From the IMG/VR virus record IMGVR_UViG_3300025099_000166, positions 1 through 21,738 of that record: a stretch of 21,738 nucleotides of DNA. The stretch is one strand, 5' to 3'. How positions within the stretch are numbered: the stretch's first letter is position 1; each line of letters opens with the position of its first letter. A program made the position numbers and the translations under genes. The DNA comes from a virus. Positions 7,401 to 15,240 of this stretch are shown piece by piece. Under the pieces are notes generated by a model. That model did no database searches and was not told the origin of the DNA. It saw nothing but the letters and a program-made list of their open reading frames with translations.

Positions 7401-8015
7401 ATGGCAATGGAAATGGAAGAAGATATCGCAGTAGAAGAAACTCCAGAAATGGAAGAAGATATCGCAGTAGAAGAAACTCCAGAAATGGAAGAGGATACTA
7501 CGAGTATGTTTGATGGGCCTATACCTGGAGCTTCCTTAACAGAAGAACTGGGTACGGAAGCGCATGAAAGACCACCAGTATTTACTGATCCTGATGAAGC
7601 ATATGAGTTTGTAATGAATAAGATTCAATCACCAGATGCTTTTGAAAGAATTATGATATCTGCTAAATTAGACATACCAGTTGAATTAACTGTTAGGGCT
7701 ATCGTATTCTCTGGTTGGGCTTTGGGTCAGTACACACATGAAATTATGATATTAATATTTGGTCCTGTATTTGATGCCGTGTTAGATCTATTAGATGAAC
7801 AAGATATACAATATATTGCTTTAGCAGAAAGAGCAGAAGATGAACAACTAGAAGAAGCTATGCAAGAATTAGAAAGATATGAAGAATTTAAATCGGATAC
7901 GAGTGTGGATTCTGAAGAAGCTGAAGAAGAACCCGAAATAGAGCCAGAGGAAGAATCTGAAGAAGAACCTGAAGTAGAAGTTCCTAATACAGGTTTAATG
8001 GGTAGGAGAGAATAA
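7401..8015 (+). CDS. Acidic protein with duplicated N-terminal repeat (204 aa)
   Basis: A start with AAAGGA upstream. Residues about 5-31 contain the same 12-residue unit twice (MEEDIAVEETPE), followed by a partial third copy. The centre (about 60-125) is an ordered, partly hydrophobic region (ILIFGPVFDAVLDLLDEQ). The C-terminal 45 residues are very Glu-rich and end in TGLMGRRE. The gene overlaps the next by one base (TAATG), so translation is probably coupled. Strongly acidic phage proteins in this position are often scaffold, chaperone or DNA-mimic-like; here it may partner the basic 89-residue neighbour. No function can be assigned. Confidence 0.7.
   Translation: MAMEMEEDIAVEETPEMEEDIAVEETPEMEEDTTSMFDGPIPGASLTEELGTEAHERPPVFTDPDEAYEFVMNKIQSPDAFERIMISAKLDIPVELTVRAIVFSGWALGQYTHEIMILIFGPVFDAVLDLLDEQDIQYIALAERAEDEQLEEAMQELERYEEFKSDTSVDSEEAEEEPEIEPEEESEEEPEVEVPNTGLMGRRE
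7413..7496 (+). repeat. 36-base perfect tandem duplication plus partial third copy
   Basis: The 36-base unit starting with the ATG at 7413 is repeated exactly at 7449. A third copy begins at 7485 and diverges after about 8 bases (one A to G change, then different sequence). It is in frame and encodes MEEDIAVEETPE twice. Exact identity of the two copies implies a recent slippage or duplication event, or a mutable length site. Confidence 0.9.
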
Positions 8016-9592
8016 TGGCAGAAATAAAAGAACAAAAACCACAAGGTATGATGAGTAAGCAAGAAGAGTCTGAAGATACTGGTTTTATTGCTCGTATGAT
8101 ACCTGATAAAAATGAAAGAAGGGCTACAGGTAGACTTATTGGTGATGCTTTAACTAGTCTTTCTACTATGTTTGGGTCTACTGCCACTCAATTAGGAGCT
8201 ATGAGAGAAGAAGAAGAAATTTCTGATGAAAGACAGGCTTTAGCTGTACAAGCAGCAGAAAATAGAATTGCAGTTGTAGGGGCAGAAAATAAAAAAAGAG
8301 CAAAAGGATTAGAAAAAATTCTTGATAGAAGACGAGTAGCACAAAATAATGCTCAAATATTTTTTGGTAATCCTATGTATAAAAAAGCAAAGAATAAAAT
8401 TATTGCATCTGGAAAAATAACACTAGAAGAATTTAATGCTTTAGAGAAAGATCCAGATATTCAAGCATCATTAGGTAAAACTTTTGGTATACTTAGTAAT
8501 ACCGAAAATCCACAGACTGCTGCTGCATCTTTAGTACAGAGGATGTATGAGGAAAAAGAAGATCCTAAAGTAATGTTATTTTCTAGATTTAAAGTTCCTT
8601 TTTATAAACAAGTAAAAACTACACTTGATCAACAAACTGAACAAGCATTAGGAGGTAAACCTAACTCTATTGCTGAAAATATAGATGCCAGAAGACCAGA
8701 GAAGATTCCTGGTCAAATAGCTAGTAAAGTAAAATTAAATCCAGACTACAAAGAAAAAGAAATGACTGGGGCAGGTAAAATATTTCCAGTACTAGACGGA
8801 TCAGGTGCGTTACGATTAGAAAGAGCCGTACAAGGTTTAATAGCATCTAATAGAGGATTAAAGTTAGTTTATCCTGAAGGAGATTTTTCAACGACTGCAA
8901 AAATATCGTCAGAAGGTACGACAGGTAGTAAAAACGATATTAGTTTTGGAACTAAAGCTATGGAATTAGCACGTTCTATGATTAATTCTGGATATAGTGA
9001 AACAGATGCAGATATACTGTACAGAGATGTTACATTAATTTTACAAAATGCTGCACCCAGAAATGAAGAAAGTGATACAGAACAAAAAGATTTTGAAAAA
9101 AGAGTAGATCAAATTAAACTTGAGTTATCAAAAATAGATAACAGATTTGAAAGAAAAGAAAAGATAGAACAATTAAAGAAAGGTGAAGGGCTACCTAAGA
9201 AAACAGATCCTGTTGTAACTACTGAAACTTTAGCTCTTTCTTTATTAGGATTATCATCAGATACGGAAGCACCTGAGTATTTAATTAATACTTATAACTC
9301 TGATCCAAATATAGAAAGAGTAGAAGATAATATTTACAATGTAACTGTTAAAAAGGGTACAGATAAATATCCAGCAGGTACAGTTGTAAGTATTAAAGTT
9401 GAAAGTGGAAAAGTAATAAGTATTACTGATACAAAACAAAAGGCAGATGTAGTACCATCAACTTATGAAGAGTGGAAAGCTTTACCAGAAGAAACAATAG
9501 AACAGCAAAAAGCTAAACGTAGATTTATAAATATAGAAGTAGTACGTAAAGGCATACAAGAAGAAAATAGAAAGAAAAAGGATCAGCAATAA
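8015..9592 (+). CDS. Probable internal virion protein (525 aa), unknown
   Basis: A 525-residue, Lys/Glu-rich, mostly helical protein without membrane segments or signal peptide. Its ATG shares one base with the stop of the previous gene and has AGGAG upstream inside that gene. A helical N-terminus (EISDERQALAVQAAENRIAV) is followed by a central ordered part, a charged linker at about 335-395, and a small beta-rich domain at about 430-480 (YNVTVKKGTDKYPAGTVVSI). No known family is recognised. It overlaps the 1297-residue gene by one base and belongs to the same late cluster, so an internal virion or ejection role is inferred from context only. Confidence 0.7.
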   Translation: MAEIKEQKPQGMMSKQEESEDTGFIARMIPDKNERRATGRLIGDALTSLSTMFGSTATQLGAMREEEEISDERQALAVQAAENRIAVVGAENKKRAKGLEKILDRRRVAQNNAQIFFGNPMYKKAKNKIIASGKITLEEFNALEKDPDIQASLGKTFGILSNTENPQTAAASLVQRMYEEKEDPKVMLFSRFKVPFYKQVKTTLDQQTEQALGGKPNSIAENIDARRPEKIPGQIASKVKLNPDYKEKEMTGAGKIFPVLDGSGALRLERAVQGLIASNRGLKLVYPEGDFSTTAKISSEGTTGSKNDISFGTKAMELARSMINSGYSETDADILYRDVTLILQNAAPRNEESDTEQKDFEKRVDQIKLELSKIDNRFERKEKIEQLKKGEGLPKKTDPVVTTETLALSLLGLSSDTEAPEYLINTYNSDPNIERVEDNIYNVTVKKGTDKYPAGTVVSIKVESGKVISITDTKQKADVVPSTYEEWKALPEETIEQQKAKRRFINIEVVRKGIQEENRKKKDQQ

Positions 9593-12500
9593 TGTCAAAA
9601 GAAAAATTGACAACTGAAGAATTTCTTAAAAATGAAGATTATACTGATGCTTTATTTGCCTATGGTAAAAGGCAAGGTAAAACCTTTGGTACTAAAACTG
9701 AAGCTTTAGAAAATTTCTTAGGTGATTACAGAGGAGTGCAGTCCAATACAGGTCTTGCTGTAATGTTTGCTAATGACGTAACTAATATTAGAGATGATGA
9801 AGAAAGATTAGAGTTAGGTCGATTATATAAAGCTGTAGATGAAGATCTAGAAGATTTTGCTGGTCAACAAAGCGGATTAGCAACAACAGCAGAATATATT
9901 GGTAAGGGTATACTAGACCCACTAAACATTTTAGGTTTTGGTGCAGGTACTATTGTAGGTAGGACAGTAGGTAAAGTAGCCTTAAACAGAATTATATCAA
10001 ATGCGTTTAAAGGTAATATATCAAAAGAAATATCTAAAGGTGCTGCGAAAAAAACTATTGGTTTAGGTGTAGGTATTGGAGGAGTTGAAGGTGTAGGTCA
10101 AGGATTATCTATAGAGAATGTAAAAGGTGAAGGTAAATTAGGTTATCAGGATGAAATAGATGCTGGTAATGTTGCTTTGATGGGTGGTATAGGTGCAGTA
10201 ACTGGTGGTGTGTTTGGTGGTTTAGGTGGTAGATCGGCTGCAAAACAACTAACAAAAGCAGGAGAGGTAATCCAAAAACAAGTAAAAACTATAGAAAATA
10301 CAGCCCAAGGTAAGGTTGCTAGATCAGCTAATATACAAAACTTTGTTAATAAACAAAAAGGTAATTTTAATCCTTTAAGTGTTGTAGGAACATACGTTAG
10401 ACCTACTAATAAAAAACAACAGCTAATAGATGAGCCTGAAAATTATGGTGAGTTTGGTCTTATTAAAAGTATTATAGATGGTAAGGCAGAAGTAGAGTTT
10501 TTACCCACTACTTTTGGTCAAACAAAAAATCCAAAAACAGGATTGTTTGATGAAAGAAAAACAACATTAGTAGAATTTAATAAAATTAAAGGTGTAAGTG
10601 AAGCAAATAAAAGAGCATACCAGAAAAAATTTGTAGATAAGTACGGTTTGTTTTTTAGTAAAGCTGATATTGAAAAAGGAAAAGAACTACTTAGAACAAA
10701 TTCTAATATATCTATTCCTGAATTAGATACTATTTTTGAAGTAGGTTTAAAACAAGAAGACTTTGAAAACGTATCATCTCTTGTTTTTGATACAGCTCAA
10801 AACTTTTTAAAAAATACTAAGATTGATCCAAATACTGCTTCAACAATAAGAGTAATTATGGATGATCCTATGAAAAGGATTTCTGAAAAGTTTGGTGAAT
10901 TAATACGTCTTGGAAATAAAGATAGAAATCTTTTAAGTAGTAGTATAGCAAATAATTTAGTTAGGTATAATCTAACACAAGAACAATTTTCTCATGCACT
11001 TTTAGCAGACATAAGTATAAGTATGACTAAAGGTGCAGAAATGTCTAGTATTAAAAAACTAGTGGATACTAATACTCGTATTGGTAACAAACTGGAACAA
11101 ATGGAAAAGAATTTAACACCTTCTCAAAGAAAAGTTTTTCAAGCAGTAAAAGAACAAAGAGAAGCAGAAAAAGATATAGCAGGTAAATTTAGTATTTTTG
11201 TTGATATATGGAGATCTTTTTTAGTTACACAACCTGCTACAACATTTCGTAACGTGTTTGGTTCTGCGTTACGAGTACCAGGTGAAACATTAGATATTGC
11301 TTTACAAAGTAGTAAATTTTTTACACAGTTTGAATCTAAAGCACTAGGTAAGAATATACCAGAACCAGATTTAAAAAATGAAAGTCTTTTACTAAGTAAA
11401 AATTTACTTAATCCATTAGAGCAAATTGAATTAGCACAAATAGTAGCTAAAGAGTTTCCTGAAGCCCAACGTAAAGTGTTTGATGTTTTTGATGATTACT
11501 TTGCTGTTACTTTAGGAGATGATAGCAAGGCAGGTGGGGTTCTAAAGAAACTTAGTTTTGCATCTAAATTAGCTAACGTAGCTAACAGAGCGCAAGATAG
11601 AGCAATTAAATCTGCTGGTTTAATGACAGAGTTAGACAATCAAGTTAAAACTGCTATTCGTAGAGGTGAAATTACAGACCCAAAAGTAAAAGGTATTACT
11701 GATTTAATTGAACAAAATAAATTAAATTTAGTAAACGATGAGATGATATCTAAATCATTACAGTTTGCATATAAATTAACCTATCAATCACGTAATGCTG
11801 GTGATGAAGTACTTGGTGTAGGTGGTTTAATAAATATTGCACAAAACACTCTTAACAGAATTGCAGTAGCAAAATTAGGTGTACCGTTTCCTAACTTCCT
11901 TATTAATGGTTTTGTGTATACGTTAAATAGAGGTATGGGTGGTGGTGCATTAAAAATGCTTTATAAAGGCGCACAAACTCTTGGGTATGATATATTTCCT
12001 CAAGCAGCTAAAAAAGAAAGAGAAAAAATAGATGATCTTACAGGAAAAATAAATGCTGCTGTAAAAAAAGGTATTAAAAGCCAAAAACAAAAAAATGATG
12101 TAGCTACTATGAGAAAAGAAGTAGCAGCTTTAGAAGCTAAAGCAGGTAAGAGATTACAAAATGTAGAACAATTTAGAAAAGGTTTTGTTGAGAGTGCTGA
12201 AGGTGCAGCTTTAATGTTTGCAGGATATGGTATAAGAGAAACAATAGGTGGTGCTAGATATGATGAACTAAAAATTGGTAATACTACTATTGATGTAGGG
12301 CCATTGTTTCCTTTAACACCATTTTTATGGTGGGGTGAAGTAATAAGAAGAAAACTTAATGATGAACCTATAGATGGAAAAATTATATCAGAAGGAGTGC
12401 AAGCTTTATCTGGACTTCAAGCAGATAGGGCAGGTCCATTTGCTAAATTTCTTGGGGGAACTTACCAATTTCTTAGAGATTTAAATACTGAAGATCCATT

Positions 12501-13485
12501 AGCAGCTAAAAAAACTGGTGAATTAGTAGGAGGGGCGATTGGATATATAGTTAAAGGATTTTACACTCCCTTTAAAGCAATTGATGACCTTGCTAAAGAT
12601 TTAGGACCAGCAGAATTACGGCAAAATTTTGAGAAAGGTTTTCAAGAGTTTATTACCGAAGAAGGTGATACGTATACAAAAGAAATGGCAAGAGGTGCAT
12701 TCAATGAATTTACTAGACAAATGTTTAGAGGTACTAGTTTTCAAACTGGTGTCTTTGGAGAAGAGTCTGCATCACGTCCATTGCAATCTGTAACTGGACT
12801 GCAACCAAAAACAAGAGTATTAACTTCTAGAAAACAACTCTCAGGTACAGCAGAAGGCCTTCCTAGAGGAAATTTAGGAGATGAAGTAGAGAGAGTAGGT
12901 ATAGATGCTTATAATTTAGAAGTTAGATCAGAAGTACCTGAATATACTTTTCAATATAAGAAAATACTAGGAGAGTTAGCTGAAAAAAATATCAAACCTT
13001 TAATTCAAACAGAGATATATAAAAAATTACCTATAGATGCACAAAAGGCAGCAATACTAGCTGAGTATCAAGGAGTAACTGGATTAAACGATGAAGAAAA
13101 AAATGCTTTAAGAGGTTTAGGTTTTAAATTTGATAATTTAAAAAAGGTTACTTCTGAAATAATAAAAACTAAGATGCCTTTCTTACATAATATGCATAAC
13201 TTTAGAAAAACATACACTAAAGAAGAAATAAGAAAACTTTATAGAGATAGAAAAGCGGCAGGTGATCCTATACCACAATTAAAATACGTAGGTGAGGAAA
13301 CTACAGATAGAGGTATTAACTATGCAGCAAAGGCACAAAATGATAAACTTAATGAATATAGAGCATTAATTAATGAAGATAGAAAACGTAGAAGTTTATT
13401 AGGAGGACGTTATACAATAGAAGGACAATCTTCAGGAATGAGAGAAGGTGGTTACGTAACTCAAATGAGTGCATTAGGATTATAA
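9592..13485 (+). CDS. Giant internal virion / ejection-type protein (1297 aa)
   Basis: The largest gene in the window. Residues about 100-215 are Gly-rich and hydrophobic (GILDPLNILGFGAGTIVG; GNVALMGGIGAVTGGVFGG), a pattern typical of membrane-penetrating segments in phage ejection proteins. Residues about 533-565 contain DIWRSFLVTQPATTFRNVFG. From memory, a 'PATTxRNV' motif of this kind recurs in large marine phage internal proteins. Another hydrophobic zone lies at about 870-915 (EGAALMFAGYGIRE, PLFPLTPFLWWGEV). The C-terminus is charged and ends in MREGGYVTQMSALGL. No convincing lytic transglycosylase or peptidase motif was seen. By size and position it resembles the large ejection proteins of T7-like phages (gp15/gp16 role), which form a channel for DNA entry; this is inference. 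The start overlaps the previous stop (TAATG). Confidence 0.75.
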   Translation: MSKEKLTTEEFLKNEDYTDALFAYGKRQGKTFGTKTEALENFLGDYRGVQSNTGLAVMFANDVTNIRDDEERLELGRLYKAVDEDLEDFAGQQSGLATTAEYIGKGILDPLNILGFGAGTIVGRTVGKVALNRIISNAFKGNISKEISKGAAKKTIGLGVGIGGVEGVGQGLSIENVKGEGKLGYQDEIDAGNVALMGGIGAVTGGVFGGLGGRSAAKQLTKAGEVIQKQVKTIENTAQGKVARSANIQNFVNKQKGNFNPLSVVGTYVRPTNKKQQLIDEPENYGEFGLIKSIIDGKAEVEFLPTTFGQTKNPKTGLFDERKTTLVEFNKIKGVSEANKRAYQKKFVDKYGLFFSKADIEKGKELLRTNSNISIPELDTIFEVGLKQEDFENVSSLVFDTAQNFLKNTKIDPNTASTIRVIMDDPMKRISEKFGELIRLGNKDRNLLSSSIANNLVRYNLTQEQFSHALLADISISMTKGAEMSSIKKLVDTNTRIGNKLEQMEKNLTPSQRKVFQAVKEQREAEKDIAGKFSIFVDIWRSFLVTQPATTFRNVFGSALRVPGETLDIALQSSKFFTQFESKALGKNIPEPDLKNESLLLSKNLLNPLEQIELAQIVAKEFPEAQRKVFDVFDDYFAVTLGDDSKAGGVLKKLSFASKLANVANRAQDRAIKSAGLMTELDNQVKTAIRRGEITDPKVKGITDLIEQNKLNLVNDEMISKSLQFAYKLTYQSRNAGDEVLGVGGLINIAQNTLNRIAVAKLGVPFPNFLINGFVYTLNRGMGGGALKMLYKGAQTLGYDIFPQAAKKEREKIDDLTGKINAAVKKGIKSQKQKNDVATMRKEVAALEAKAGKRLQNVEQFRKGFVESAEGAALMFAGYGIRETIGGARYDELKIGNTTIDVGPLFPLTPFLWWGEVIRRKLNDEPIDGKIISEGVQALSGLQADRAGPFAKFLGGTYQFLRDLNTEDPLAAKKTGELVGGAIGYIVKGFYTPFKAIDDLAKDLGPAELRQNFEKGFQEFITEEGDTYTKEMARGAFNEFTRQMFRGTSFQTGVFGEESASRPLQSVTGLQPKTRVLTSRKQLSGTAEGLPRGNLGDEVERVGIDAYNLEVRSEVPEYTFQYKKILGELAEKNIKPLIQTEIYKKLPIDAQKAAILAEYQGVTGLNDEEKNALRGLGFKFDNLKKVTSEIIKTKMPFLHNMHNFRKTYTKEEIRKLYRDRKAAGDPIPQLKYVGEETTDRGINYAAKAQNDKLNEYRALINEDRKRRSLLGGRYTIEGQSSGMREGGYVTQMSALGL

Positions 13486-13495
13486 GGAGAACATC

Positions 13496-13948
13496 ATGGG
13501 TGGATTCCCAATGGAAATATTTACGCTTCTAGCATCAACCGTACTAGGTGGTGTTATGAGCATATGGGGGCAAAACATTAAGTCTAAGCAAGAGGCTAAC
13601 AAAATGTATATAGCTGCCCTAACAGAAGAAAGCAAGATCACTGCTTCTGCAAGAGAACATGGTACAAAAGATGTACACTTTGCATGGACCAGGAGAATCA
13701 TAGCATTGGCTGCTGTATTCTCTATTATCGTGCTACCTAAGATAGTACCACTGATATATCCAGAACATCCTTGGATGGTTACTGTAGGTTATGCAGAGCT
13801 ACAAGGTGGGTTTATGAATTGGATGTTTGGCCCAGATAAGGCTATGATGTGGAAATCATTTCAAGGTTTTGTAATTACCCCATTAGATACAAACTTAGTC
13901 GCTGCAATCACTGGCTTGTATTTCGGTGCAGGGTTCACCAAAAGATAA
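13496..13948 (+). CDS. Three-segment membrane protein, possible holin (150 aa)
   Basis: Starts at an ATG with AAGGAG 6 bases upstream; a second in-frame ATG at residue 6 is less well placed. It has three hydrophobic segments: about 7-24 (IFTLLASTVLGGVMSIWG), about 67-88 (RIIALAAVFSIIVLPKIVPL) and about 133-147 (NLVAAITGLYFGAGF). A Lys/Glu-rich helix (25-60) lies between the first two. The layout resembles phage and gene-transfer-agent three-segment holin-like proteins and would fit the last gene of a late operon. No endolysin is seen in the window, so the holin reading is tentative; a virion membrane-interacting protein is the alternative. Confidence 0.65.
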   Translation: MGGFPMEIFTLLASTVLGGVMSIWGQNIKSKQEANKMYIAALTEESKITASAREHGTKDVHFAWTRRIIALAAVFSIIVLPKIVPLIYPEHPWMVTVGYAELQGGFMNWMFGPDKAMMWKSFQGFVITPLDTNLVAAITGLYFGAGFTKR

Positions 13949-13949
13949 A

Positions 13950-13967
13950 GGGGGAAATTAATCCCCC
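13950..13967. terminator. Bidirectional hairpin between convergent operons
   Basis: A GGGGGA stem (13950-13955) pairs with TCCCCC (13962-13967) around a 6-base AT loop, just after the stop of the + strand block and just before the stop of the - strand block. Read on the - strand it is followed by a T-rich stretch (TTTATCTTTT), so it should stop leftward transcripts best. On the + strand the following bases are less T-rich. Confidence 0.7.
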
Positions 13968-13973
13968 CAAGTC

Positions 13974-14300
13974 TTACTTACGCGAGTTAGCATTTAACTT
14001 TAATATTAACTCCGTATCTTTTTGAGTTTGTTTATCTCCTAGAGAACCTAATCTGTCCTGCACGATCTTGGGTAGTAATCCAAGAAATGCACAATTAGAT
14101 GCAGTTTCCATAGTTCCATAGGCATACTGATTACCTTTGCTATCTATATAGTTACCAGTAACATTATCATATGGGCATGAACTGTCGTGTACCCATTTCT
14201 TAACATCTGCATAACTAAAACCTATAGCAGTGATTAGCATTAATACAGTTATAGATAAACCTATTAGTAATTTTACTTTAGGACTATTTTCATTAATCAT
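13974..14300 (-). CDS. Membrane-anchored or exported small protein (108 aa)
   Basis: Residues about 10-30 form a single hydrophobic segment (VKLLIGLSITVLMLITAIGF) after a short charged N-terminus, so it is either a signal peptide cleaved near YADV or a membrane anchor. The rest (about 32-108) would lie in the periplasm. It includes two Cys (HDSSCPYD and ASNCAF) that could form a disulphide, and ends in a charged helix. The start overlaps the upstream gene's stop (ATGA), with GGAG in the last codons of that gene. Function unknown; envelope or lysis-related activity is possible given the neighbours. Confidence 0.65.
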   Translation of the reverse strand: MINENSPKVKLLIGLSITVLMLITAIGFSYADVKKWVHDSSCPYDNVTGNYIDSKGNQYAYGTMETASNCAFLGLLPKIVQDRLGSLGDKQTQKDTELILKLNANSRK

Positions 14301-14488
14301 TTCTTACTCCAATCTTCCACAATATAATCATACAACATATTTATCTCGTCCTGATCTTCTTCTATTATCTGGACTCGATCATTAGGCCAAGAATACTTTC
14401 TAGCATACTTCTTGGCATCTCTTAACAAAGCAAAACCATTACTGATTTTATTACCTTCTGGTTTTGTTACTACTACTTTATGGTACAT
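14297..14488 (-). CDS. Hypothetical small protein (63 aa)
   Basis: A soluble protein with many Lys, Asp and Glu residues and no membrane segment. It has a clear ribosome-binding site (GGGAGA, 7 bases before the ATG). It starts MYHKVVVTKPEGNK and has an Arg/Lys/Tyr-rich helix (DAKKYARKYSW) followed by an acidic stretch (IIEEDQDEINMLYDY). No family is recognised. It overlaps the next gene by 4 bases, suggesting coupled translation. Confidence 0.6.
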   Translation of the reverse strand: MYHKVVVTKPEGNKISNGFALLRDAKKYARKYSWPNDRVQIIEEDQDEINMLYDYIVEDWSKK

Positions 14489-14500
14489 ATCACATTCTCC

Positions 14501-14776
14501 CTACATTGTCAAGTGTATTCTGAATAAACTTGTCAGTAGCGTAGCTAGAGCAAATGCATTTATAACCATCAATGCCCTATCGTTCCATAACATTCCTACA
14601 ATTAACCAACCACCTATACCTATTGAATGGAAATACAGGTTCAATGGGTAGATGTTGTTGGCAGTTAGTACTGTAGAAACCATTAGTATTATACTCGATA
14701 TCCACTTGATATACCAATCAATGGTATATAGTGGGGTTTTGGTAATAATCTGTATTCCTTTGTGGTCTTTCCACAT
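14501..14776 (-). CDS. Small three-helix membrane protein (91 aa)
   Basis: Three hydrophobic segments lie at about 25-45 (WISSIILMVSTVLTANNIYP), 48-65 (HSIGIGGWLIVGMLW) and 68-86 (LMVINAFALATLLTSLF). The signature NIYPLN followed by W-N-D-R-A-L...N is, from memory, shared by a family of small membrane proteins in marine bacteria and phages, possibly the one catalogued as DUF6552; this identification is uncertain. The ribosome-binding site is weak (GAG before TAAAA). A weak terminator-like hairpin lies just upstream. Function unknown; it may alter the host membrane. Confidence 0.65.
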   Translation of the reverse strand: MWKDHKGIQIITKTPLYTIDWYIKWISSIILMVSTVLTANNIYPLNLYFHSIGIGGWLIVGMLWNDRALMVINAFALATLLTSLFRIHLTM

Positions 14777-14918
14777 TTTTTACTCAATTCTTAAAAAAAT
14801 GACCTCGTAGGATGAGGCAGAAGAGGGTGTAAGCAATGTCTCTGGTAGGTAGTGTCCAGATTTTACCTACATTCTCTCTAGCCTAGCTTAAAATGGCTCT
14901 CATAGGATTTGCCTTAAA
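14777..14918 (-). other. Non-coding gap with alternative hairpins
   Basis: This 142-base stretch is the longest gap in the - strand block. No ORF longer than 18 codons is seen on that strand. It contains two mutually exclusive hairpins: GTAGGT (14845-14850) with ACCTAC (14865-14870), and TCTGG (14841-14845) with CCAGA (14856-14860). A third small stem followed by a T run lies closer to the next gene. No good promoter was seen. Confidence 0.5.
14793..14817 (-). terminator. Weak terminator-like hairpin
   Basis: On the - strand, CCTC (14817-14814) pairs with GAGG (14806-14803) around a 7-base loop and is followed by TCATTTTTTT. The four-pair stem is short, so it is at best a partial terminator or attenuator between the exported 106-residue protein and the downstream membrane protein. 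Confidence 0.35.
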
Positions 14919-15239
14919 TTACCATCTAATATCGTCTTTTTTCTTCATAACTTCACCTGTAAACCCTGAATCTACCCAACATAGTAATTGAGAGTTTTCA
15001 GGACGTACAATTGCAGCAGTCCAGGTTCCAGATGTAGCATTGTTAAAGATAAATGTTACGTGTCCTCTGGCTGAGATTCCACGGAATACAATTTGTTCTC
15101 CGTGTTTATCTTGAATATACGTCTTAGCCTCTTCCAAACTTTTGCATCCTGATCTTTCTGGTATTTGACTGTACGATGCGGAAACATTGAACATAAACAA
15201 ACATAAACCAATTAAACCTCCTGTAAGTATTTTAGTCAT
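14919..15239 (-). CDS. Exported small protein (106 aa), unknown function
   Basis: It has a clear signal peptide: basic MTK, a hydrophobic core (about 4-20, ILTGGLIGLCLFMFNV), and a likely cleavage after SASYS. The mature part (about 80 residues) has two Cys (GCKSLEE and LLCWVD) that could pair, a central beta-rich segment (HVTFIFNNATSGTWTAA) and a basic C-terminus (KKKDDIRW). From memory, similar exported small proteins with a C-W pair are common in marine phages, but no function is known. Its AAAGGAGG ribosome-binding site is formed by the last codons of thyX, and its ATG comes 1 base after the thyX stop, so it is co-translated with the nucleotide genes. Confidence 0.7.
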   Translation of the reverse strand: MTKILTGGLIGLCLFMFNVSASYSQIPERSGCKSLEEAKTYIQDKHGEQIVFRGISARGHVTFIFNNATSGTWTAAIVRPENSQLLCWVDSGFTGEVMKKKDDIRW

Positions 15240-15240
15240 C

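Noticed and set aside
7727-8187. Two - strand ORFs, one rich in Ser
   Set aside because: They are antisense to the Glu-rich end of the acidic protein and the start of the next gene; the Ser runs are the complement of Glu codons.
9592-13485. Possible lysozyme or transglycosylase domain in the giant protein
   Set aside because: I looked for the usual Glu-Ser and Gly-Leu-Met-Gln type motifs and found none convincing, so I did not assign an enzyme.
14491-14512. TTGACA followed after 17 bases by TATGTA on the - strand
   Set aside because: The -10 match is poor, and the stretch overlaps the end of one gene and the ribosome-binding site and start of the next. It is probably chance.
14412-14651. 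+ strand ORF of 79 codons
   Set aside because: It is antisense to two - strand genes with good starts and has no ribosome-binding site.
14777-14918. Possible tRNA or small gene in the gap
   Set aside because: No cloverleaf and no ORF above 18 codons could be traced; only simple hairpins are present.
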